Assembly: GCA_029449235.1 (NCBI GenBank)
Contig: JANATG010000007.1
Location: 2,170,001 to 2,234,000, forward strand
Direction: 5' to 3'
Length of the DNA: 64,000 nucleotides
Source of the DNA: Linnemannia schmuckeri
Lineage: Eukaryota; Mortierellomycota; Mortierellomycetes; Mortierellales; Mortierellaceae
Numbering within the stretch: position 1 is the stretch's first letter; the number at the start of each line of letters is the position of its first letter. Position numbers and translations under genes: made by a program. The notes beneath the pieces were generated by a model that was given only the letters and a program-made list of their open reading frames with translations, ran no database searches and was not told where the DNA came from. This document shows, one piece after another, positions 56,079 through 64,000 of the stretch.

Positions 56079-58553
56079 ATGTCATCCTCTTTCCCCCTGC
56101 CGCAGGAATGCCTCGTGGCCATCATCCGCATTCTTGGTCAGCTCCATGGTCTTAGCTCTGTCGCGACCATGCTGCGTGTGAATAAACACGTTTGCTCTGT
56201 GACTCTGCCCATTCTCTATGGAGGCAACGTTCCCGTCGCGGTGTTAAGTGGATGTTATCCCAAGGACTCCCCTAACTTCAAGCGTCGTCAGAAATTGATT
56301 ACCACACTCCTCCTCGGTGTTCCCGAGACCCACATCACCGATCTCCTGCGCGTTACTTTTTTTCAAGCCTCGGTCGATGGCCAGGAAAAGTATCCTGTTC
56401 CTTATGCTTCGTATCATTCGTTTGCGACTGCTATTTCTCTGCACAGCTGCAGCGACGCATACGACGGAGACTTTCACCAGGTCGATGAATTTCGCCAGGC
56501 CGATGATTTTAATCGGCTTTACTTATTACGGAAATATGGCCCACCCCCTCAGAGGCTGGTCGACTTTGTGAAGAAGCATGGACTCAGGGACCGCTATGTC
56601 ACCGAAGCGCCCTTGGCAAGACTTTTACGTGAAAAACCCGGAGAGACCTTCGTAAAGGCTCTCGACAGAGAGCTCCGCAGAGACCTGACGTGGGCGTTGT
56701 GTTCGAATTTGGAACGCCTCAGGTTCCTTACGATCCCTATCTCCGACATTGACCGCTTCCTGCCTTTGGTGGACCGTCTCAAGGCCCTCTCAAGCGTGAA
56801 GTTTGAGCTGGATCGACGACTATTCGACCCCTACGTAGATCTAAAAGAACTGACGCCCGAGCAGCGTACAGTTCTGGACCACCAGCGGGACGAGCGAAAG
56901 CAACACCTTGACAAGATGGTGCTGTTTGTTCAGGGCCTCCGACAACACCACGGTAACGCTCTCCAGGCTGCTTTATGCTACGGAGAGTATCCTTTCCACA
57001 ACGAAAAGTGTCCTGAGGAGTACCAGGTGCAGCTTACTCGCCTTCTTCCACCCCTACCTGATCCTCAAAACCTTGGCGAAGAGAACTGGGGACATTTTGC
57101 TACCAAGGTTAAGGAGACCAACTTATCGTCTGTCAAGTACATCATGCCTCCAATGAGTCAGCCAGGAGCATTAAGTTTGCCTCGACTTCTCGAACAGTTC
57201 CCATTTCTCCACCGCTGTCGATCCTTCGAGAGAATTCATTTGACTTCTCTCAGCGATGATGTCTTCCAGTGGGCTGTGGACGAACGCAGGCAGTACGACG
57301 CCGACATTGCGGCTGGACGCTCTCCTCAGCAGGTACTGGTACCTCTCCAATCTGTGAAAGTCAACAACGAGCGCTCTACCGACGGACGTTTGATCAACGA
57401 CATTGGACTGGCGTTTGGCGACTCCCTTAGATATCTAGTCGTAAAACCTCTTTCACTTGGATGGCGCCTCGATGGTATCATTCCAGATTCGGTCGAGTGC
57501 TTGGTTGGAGGTCACCCGTCTTTTTCATGCTGGCATGCGCCTCAATTGGTTAATCTGTGTATTGATACACATCATAATTTCCTTCGCATCCATCCCAGCC
57601 TTTTCGTCCATTGCCCTCAACTGGAGTCCATCGACCTTGCCGATCAGCGTCGGGAATACTCTACTAGCGACATTACCAGATGGGAGCCGGCGGAACTACA
57701 TCGATTGGGGTCTCTCAACCTGCAAGGATCACCAGCTCTCTCGTTCCACCCAGATGTATTTAGGAACACACCTGAGTTGACATCCTTGGTTCTGATGATG
57801 GCTACTAACAATAGGCCATCAAACATACCGCCGATGGCCGAACTGGAGGAACCTGAGGATGACCCTGCGGGATTGTCATCTATTGACGCTGCGACGACGC
57901 CTAACCCTACACGACCCATCTGGACTTGGAATTGGGACCTGCCAAAGCTAGCGACCTTAACGCTGACTTCAGAGTTTGCATAGCGGTTCCAGTTCAGGAT
58001 GCTCCGAAGCACACCCAGTCTGGAGCGACTTTCGGTCGATATCAGGTCTTTGTCTGGTCTGCACAAGAGGACCATCGGCATTAAGGATCTTCTCCAGAAA
58101 ACACAGGACAGTGGGACCATGCAGAGCGCACAGAACGAAGGTGACGATGACGGCAATAATAACAACGATAACGATGACAGTGCGCTGGATAAGCCGTCCC
58201 TGTATATTCAACTTCCAGCACTAAAGGACCTTACTCTGAGGGGATCATGGGTTCTGGACACACAAGTATTGGAGATTCTTTGCAGGGTGGCACCAAATGT
58301 GATACGGCTGTCGCTTGAGGGCTGTAGCGGGTTTAGTTTGGCGGATTGGATCAGCACTACTTCGAGGCATTTGATGAGTCTAGTTAATGCATCAGCTTCT
58401 ATTCCAGTCACGGCCGGGTTGTCTTCTTCAGTTGGGTTGGTTGAAATGGACGTCTCCCGTGGAGATGCAGGTGGTGCGACCTGGTACCAGCTTGGCCAGC
58501 TACCCGAAGGTCGAACTACAGATCATAAACTGAATTATTACTTTTTTCCCTGA
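56079..58553 (+). pseudogene. F-box-like/LRR family, copy G (one in-frame TAG)
   Basis: Full-length and in a single frame except for one TAG at 57981-57983. It would be 824 residues if read through and is 634 if terminated. The F-box-like start is MSSSFPLPQECLVAIIRIL, VATMLRVNKHVCSVTLPILYG. The middle has FQWAVDERRQYDADIAAG and FLRIHPSLFVHCPQLESIDL. The conserved block PIWTWNWDLPKLATLTLTSEFA is followed by the TAG where other copies have a Tyr codon (EFAYRFQF). The same frame then continues RFQFRMLRSTPSLERLSVDI to GFSLADWISTTSRHL and the stop at 58551. One TAC-to-TAG change explains the break, so this is a very young pseudogene, a truncated gene or an assembly error. AATAAA overlaps the final stop. 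Copy G is the closest in organisation to intact copy B. Confidence 0.75.
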
Positions 58554-58825
58554 ATAAAAAGCATGATCTATATGTACCGTTTTTGATTCATACGATGGAA
58601 TATATTGACGATGTGTGTTGCCATCAATTGCTACTTTCAGTCCTTTTGGACACTTTTTAAACATTAATAAAGAAAGGCGCCTTTCAATCTCTCATTACTT
58701 CCTTCTCCTATTAGCCTTCACTCTCATTCCTCTCACTTCACATTCATTCATACACCCTTTTATCTTATTCTTCCTCCCTGCCCGACCTTCTGCGACTGCG
58801 ATCGATTACTATAGCTGCCCAGCTG

Positions 58826-59873
58826 ATGATCCTCCGAATCCATCCTGCGCTTCTCGCACAGTCGCCGAGTTTGATCTATGTCACCCTGGATGATCGACAG
58901 GGTCGTGATTCTTTGACACAAACGGTGGTCTACTGGAAACCTGCAAAGCTGCCTCGTTTGACTAGTCTCATCCTCACTGGTACACCCGCGATATCGTTTT
59001 ATCCAGGGATGTTGAGGAGCACCCGAAATTTGGACCGTCTTGGGTTACACGTGTATGCCTTCCAGAACGGCCCTCCTGCACCCATCGCTGTTTCCAAGGA
59101 TGATGATGTTGAACTTGCTGCTGTTGGCTAAGACCAGGCAGACAACACCAGTAACACATTAGACGGTATTCTTACCTTTTCATCTTCCGCAACAACAACA
59201 GTCCTGCCAGCAATGCAGCGACCCGTTTGGATATGGGATTGGGAGCTTCCCAATCTGACGTACCTGTGTATGGTCTCCGAGTTTGCCTATAAGTCCCAGT
59301 TCCGGATGCTCGATGGTACCCCCAACTTGAACCATCTATCCCTCGACCTCCATTGTGTTATAGAACGAGGACCTGATCGGACAATCAGGATCGAGGAGCT
59401 GCTTAACCCCGGGTTCCAACACCCTTTACTTCCGCAATTCCTGAAACGGGATCAACATCTCTGCGAAAAGCGGCGCAAATTAATCTCGTACAGGGTAGAG
59501 GACGACGCAATTTGTAAACAGCAAAAGGGAGAAGAGGGCGAGGACCGTGATGGAGACGAAAAGCTCTGGCGTCATGAATTCGAATTTCTCCTACTTCTGG
59601 AACTGCGTGCGCTATCGCTAATCGGACCTTGGGTTTTGTACTACCGAGTGCTTAATGCGTTTTTTTTTTTCAAAAGTCGCGCCGCGGATAGATAAATTGC
59701 AGCTGGAAACCTGTCGGGGGTTTACGATCTCCGAATTAATCCAGTCGTCGGTCGAGAATTTGCACGAGTTGAACTTGTGTGTTACGACGATTCCGTTCAA
59801 CCTGGAATTGGTGACTGAAACTGGGTTGGTGGATGACCCACACTACAACTGGGAATTGATCGATAATGGGTGA
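58826..59873 (+). pseudogene. F-box-like/LRR family, fragment H (5'-truncated)
   Basis: It begins in the middle of the family (ILRIHPALLAQSPSLIYVTL corresponds to FLRIHPSLFVHCPQLESIDL of copy G). It then has LPRLTSLILTGTPAISFYPGML, a stop at 59129, and the block PVWIWDWELPNLTYLCMVSEFAYKSQFRML at 59222. A one-base shift in the T run near 59665 moves the C-terminal TISELIQSSVENLHEL into another frame (59655-59873). The N-terminal 500 or so residues, including the F-box-like part, are missing. Confidence 0.7.
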
Positions 59874-60140
59874 AAAATGTTTGTGATCGCTGTGCGGCCT
59901 ACTGGGAGGGCTTTGAACACCCCTGCAAGGTACTGGTTCTAGCTGTAGGGAGGATGATGCTGTAAGGTTTTTATTGAGCCATTTAAAAAACACGCCATGA
60001 AAACCCAGTAGTTATTAAAAAAATAAAAAATGAAGATTATCTCAAAAGTGATTGGTTGTACAATACATGTTTTTGGCTAATTTATTATGTTGGTGAACAG
60101 AAACCGCCCAAGGGTGAAAGAGATGCAAAAAGTGCTGAAT

Positions 60141-63100
60141 CTAGAAGTAGCCAGAGAGGTCCTGACCAACATCCATGATACTGTTCCTGACGCCTGGAGC
60201 CGCTGCCTGTTGGTCTCGGCTCCTGGGATTCAGACTACTATTCCCTCCTCCAGAGTCGTTGTTGTCGGTGTGCTTTGGTGCAGGGGGCATCTTTAGAATG
60301 ACGTTAGTCGAATCCCTCTGCTGCTGTCTACTGCTGTTGGTGGAAGATTTGTTGGGGTTGAGGTTACTGGTCCTCCGCGTTTGATAGCTCGTCCGGCGTG
60401 GGTTGTTGCTACTATTCACTCCTCCTCCTGCGCTACCATTGGTACCGTAGCCAGACATGTATGTATCTTGCGAGGGTGAGAAGCCCGAGAAATCAATTCC
60501 GAGCCCTCCCCCTCCTTCTTCAGACGGCCGTGTGGGTGGAGATCGTTGATCGCTGAGTGGGCCAGCACTCGGCACAACGATTCGGGATCCACGCTGTTGG
60601 GTCACTACTTTTGCGAGTGTCGGTTTTGTGACCTTGTTGGTGATGATTGGCAGCACCTTTGTTACAAACACCTCCTCCTCTCCTTCCTTGCTGCTTGCCA
60701 TCTGTTGTTGTTGCTGTTGTTGGTAAGAATGATGCCGGCCATTCGCAGAATTAAGACTATCTTGACTATTCCGAATCGACCGCCTCTGCTGCCTTGCGGC
60801 CAGCGCCGTCGAGATCCGTTTCCCGCCAGGCCCATAATAGGAGCCTGAATCTTCGGTGTTGGTGTCACTTGTATTACTACCCCCGAACGTTGACATCCGT
60901 GGGTTATTTTGGGTAGAAGAAGGGATGGTGATGGGTTGAGAGGTGAGAGAAGTCCTGTACATAGATGCGTTCCTGACGGTCAGGCCTCCACCGCCGCCGT
61001 TCGCGGAGCGCTGCTGTTGTTGGTATTGTTGGTGGGAAAGTGGGTCGTAGAGTCTAAAATTTCCAACATGGGAATAAATTGAGGAATATAGTTAGGTTAT
61101 TCTTTCTCCGCTTGAAGCTGTAATTTTGTTGAACAAACAATAATGAGATACGAGAAAGAAAACAAGGGAGGAAACATACTGTGATTCTGGGCGTCCTGCA
61201 AGGTCCATAGGTTCGAACGACACCCATCTATGAGAGAAGAAAAAAATGAGTTAGTTTGCTGTCAAGATGACTTTAATTAAATCACAACTAACAGACACAG
61301 AAGAAAAGGCGGCCTTACTGCATGGAGTTGACGGATCGGCGGTGGTACTCGTCGTCACGGCTGGAGAGTGAGCCTCCCGGGGAACTGGTGTCCCAGCCAT
61401 TAGAGTTTCTATTGGAAGTGAAGGCGTATGATGGTGGCATAGGAGAAGCGGCACCCGTAGCAATAGCATCCACCAGCTGGCGATGGGCCTGAGGGATTGC
61501 ACCTCGGCTGAATCGGGGGTTGGGCGGTGCCAGATCTGTCGATACCCGAACGGGACCCGTCCAAGGGGACATGTTGTTTGTCGAAGATTCTGAAGCCAGC
61601 GAGACGGTGATCGATGAGTCGTCATCCTCGTCCACGTATAGGTCCCGAGGGTTATAATATGATTCTGAGGTGGTTCCTGCTCCTGGCCGACTGTTGTTGT
61701 TGTTTCTCGTGGCCATACTGTTCTGTGACGACGCGTTGCTGCCCTTCTTGTTGAGGCGTGAAGGGGTCTGAGACGAGTTGGATGAATAGTATCCGTTAAT
61801 GCTTCCGTTCTCGGTCAATGTCGTTCCTCCAGGGGACGCCGGTTCCGTGACCCAGGGCTTTGAGTGGTTCGATTGGTAGGTGCTATCGCTCTGGTTCTTG
61901 GATTTCGTTTTCTTGGTGCCATTTTCTGCCTGAATTAACGAAGATGTCGACTTGAAGGGTCCGTTCGAGAGCGAGTGATCATCCTCCTCGGTCATCCCGT
62001 AGATCGGATGCGGTGTACGTCCCTTCTTGCTTGACAATCCCGACCCACTCTTCCTGTTTTCAGCAGCAGCAGCCTCCATAGCAGCGAAATCCGGAGAGAT
62101 CACCGACTGTCTATCAGCTGCCTCGCGCTCGAGTCTCTTGGCGGTATCCTTGCGAATGCCCTTCCAAATATACATGCCAACACATCCTCCGAGGACAGAC
62201 ACTCCTGCGAGGATTCCTGCAATCAAGACCCATGCGCTGACTTCTTTCTGGTCTTGCAGCAACTGTGCGTTGTAGCGTTCGACAAACGTGGGCAGATCCA
62301 GCCATTTGTTGGTGGACATGTGAAAGAAATGCGGTTCTCCATCGGCCATGGTGTCATTGCCTGAGATACCTCCATGGATGATCATGAACCCTTCCCGGAC
62401 ACCTGCCGCAACCGCCACATGGTCCGTACGTGCGCTGGGCACAAGCGCCATGTCATCCGTTGGTGTCACCTTTGTAATCCTGATATCGGGTAGGTTGGTA
62501 GTGTCGAGTATGTAGAGGTCCTGGTTGTACTTGCCCTTCTCGCTGATGCCTCCAAACATGTACAGGGTCCCTTCTTTGACTGGTGATGCCACCAGAGAGT
62601 GTCCAATCAGCCCGTCAGTGATTCTGTCGGCCTCGTTGGTAAAGATCATGTTTGTCTTTGTAAAGGCGGTTTTCATAATCGAAAAGTTGACGCAATCCGA
62701 GGTCGGGATCTCGATCTTCTCCTTGGGCGGATAAAAGATGGTTCCATAGCACGAGAGGATGTTGTCTGTCGATGCGACGGCCGAGGCATGTCCAAACCGA
62801 AAGAGGCCAATCTTGGTCTGGTTCGACCAGCCACTTGACGAGTAATCGAACGTGGGCGTGTCCCGAGTCGGCTGTTTTGGCTCTGTCAGGGGAAGCATGT
62901 ATCCTCCAAAGACCCACAGATTGTTGGACTGATACTGGACCATAGTATGTCCTGCACGCGCGACCAACGGCTGCTTTGCATAGGGTCCAGAGTTGGTATA
63001 GTTAGGTGCAGCACTAACATCTCTAGGCCCAACCCAAGCGAGTGCCCCCATGGATACACCGCCCGTTGTCTGTCCAAAGGTTACGCCGATCCGACCAGAC

Positions 63101-63507
63101 AAATCCTTATCGGAGCCTCCAAAGGGCTCGGTGCTACCAGCATGGTTGTAGATCCCCTGGGTGAGGACTGTCTCTGTGGTGGCTCCGGTCAAGAGGTCGA
63201 GGGTCGTGATGGATTTGAGGGGAGTTATGTCTTTGGTTGCGGCTGTGCCGAGACCGCCAAGAAAGTGGACCTTGTTAAGGATGGTTGTTCCTGAATGACC
63301 TCTTCGGGCAGTAGCAGCTGCTTCTGTTGTCAAAGAAGAGAAGGTAGAGGATAGGAAGATAAAGAATGCGAGGAGGAAAATGGAGGATGAGAAGAAAAGT
63401 CGTTTTGAGCGGGTCCTTTGTGTCTTGTTGTATGATGATGGTAGGTGGTGTTTGAGCTGTGTCCCTGATGGACAGCTGTGTGGGATTGGGTGGCCAGATT
63501 TGGCCAT
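60141..63507 (-). CDS. Kelch-type beta-propeller single-pass membrane protein
   Basis: Three exons, 63507-61319, 61227-61180 and 61053-60141, all phase 2, give 1049 residues. The ATG at 63507 has an ideal context (AGGATGG); the frame stays open 119 codons further upstream but is low-complexity there. An N-terminal hydrophobic segment (about residues 37-58, IFLLAFFIFL) acts as signal or anchor. The ectodomain (about 65-415) has kelch/galactose-oxidase-like blades with GG doublets: VHFLGGLGT, NLWVFGGYML, TLYMFGGISEKG, FMIIHGGISGND. A transmembrane helix follows at about 420-442 (VLIAGILAGVSVLGGCVGMYIW), then a basic tail of about 600 Ser/Gln/Asn-rich residues including HPIYGM, poly-Gln runs and LDPL-type segments. 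It is probably a surface receptor or scaffold with a disordered cytoplasmic tail. The exact partner is unknown. Confidence 0.85.
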
Positions 63508-64000
63508 CCTCGTGATTGTCGACAAGGTTGGCGGGAAGGAGAGGGAGGAGGGGCGTCTCTTGGTGGGACAGGGCAGAGAGGGTGATGAGGAAGTGAGAGA
63601 TGGTGAGTTGTTTGTAAGAGTTGCTTGTGCTGGATTAGAGTGTAAAAAAGTGAAGAGCGACGGATGCGGATGATGTTTGTTCGAGTGAGTGAGTGAACGA
63701 GTGAAGATGAAGGTAAGGAAAGGCAGGCGGAGGGAATGTGACGAGGGAGGTAGTGAGAGGGTATAACGATGGGTAGTCGTGCGTAGATCGAGGGTGATGA
63801 TGAAAGAAAAAGAAGAAACTCTTTCTGTGCAGCGAGCATAACCTTTGGGCAAGAAGCGAAGCAAGGCGACAAGGAGTCACCTCTCGCTTCTTTTCTGGCC
63901 TCCCTCCCTCCGTTTTTTTTTTTTTTTTTGTCTGTCAGTCTGCCAGCCTGCCTGTCTGTCTATTTGTCTGCATACAGCGAGAGACAGAGATATGTCTGTT
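63508..64000. other. Upstream region of the kelch-type gene
   Basis: The leader and promoter side of the minus-strand kelch-type gene. An ORF of about 180 codons on the minus strand here is C/T-rich leader translation. A 17-base T run (about 63913-63929) is followed by TCTG/CTGT repeats to the window edge. No separate gene is supported. Confidence 0.5.

Noticed and set aside
63330..63872. 180-codon minus-strand ORF upstream of the kelch-type gene
   Set aside because: It overlaps the kelch start in another frame and is low-complexity leader sequence; the ATG at 63507 has the ideal context and leads into the signal segment.
1..64000. tRNA, rRNA, CRISPR, operon or prophage signals
   Set aside because: No B-box plus cloverleaf, rRNA core, regularly spaced repeat array or bacterial gene organisation was seen by eye; introns and protein content are eukaryotic.

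Overview
The window is eukaryotic and fungal. Genes are split by short introns (mostly 70-180 nt) with GTRNGY-type donors and YAG acceptors, 5' leaders are long and C/T-rich, and the products are typical of fungi: a GPI-type wall protein, a mucin-like sensor, a ferric-reductase-type NADPH oxidase, a two-domain biotin ligase and HIRA. There are no operons, ribosome binding sites or CRISPR. The repeated family of intronless F-box-like/leucine-rich proteins and the overall style suggest an early-diverging filamentous fungus, most likely Mortierellomycotina. This is inference, not proof.

Layout. 0-3 kb: the end of a protein kinase gene (+) facing a GPI-type secreted protein (-). 3-8 kb: about 5 kb with no convincing gene. 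8-19 kb: three genes on + (an MFS monocarboxylate-type transporter, biotin-protein ligase, and a mucin-like single-pass protein with a 1.37-kb first intron). 19.6-21.5 kb: an uncertain Asn/Ser/Asp-rich multi-exon locus (-).

22.4-60 kb: a birth-and-death cluster of one paralogous F-box-like family. It has one intact copy (25151-27550), one copy broken by a single in-frame TAG (56079-58553), and six degraded or truncated copies. The copies are separated by conserved single-copy genes that I could splice completely: a 7-exon FAD monooxygenase, a 5-exon NADPH oxidase, a DEDDh-type nuclease-like gene, a 13-exon HIRA histone chaperone, SDH4, and a PPxY-bearing membrane protein. One pseudogene carries an inferred 459-bp TG...CA insertion. 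60-63.5 kb: a 3-exon kelch-type membrane protein (-).

How the genes relate: I see no single pathway. Conserved genes form the backbone, and F-box copies duplicate and decay between them. Several genes concern the cell surface or redox biology (GPI protein, mucin, kelch receptor, PPxY membrane protein, NOX, flavin monooxygenase), but no functional linkage is shown by the sequence. The most unusual feature is the F-box-like family: a conserved C-terminal W-T-W-D-W block preceded by a low-complexity acidic/Asn loop whose length differs greatly between copies.
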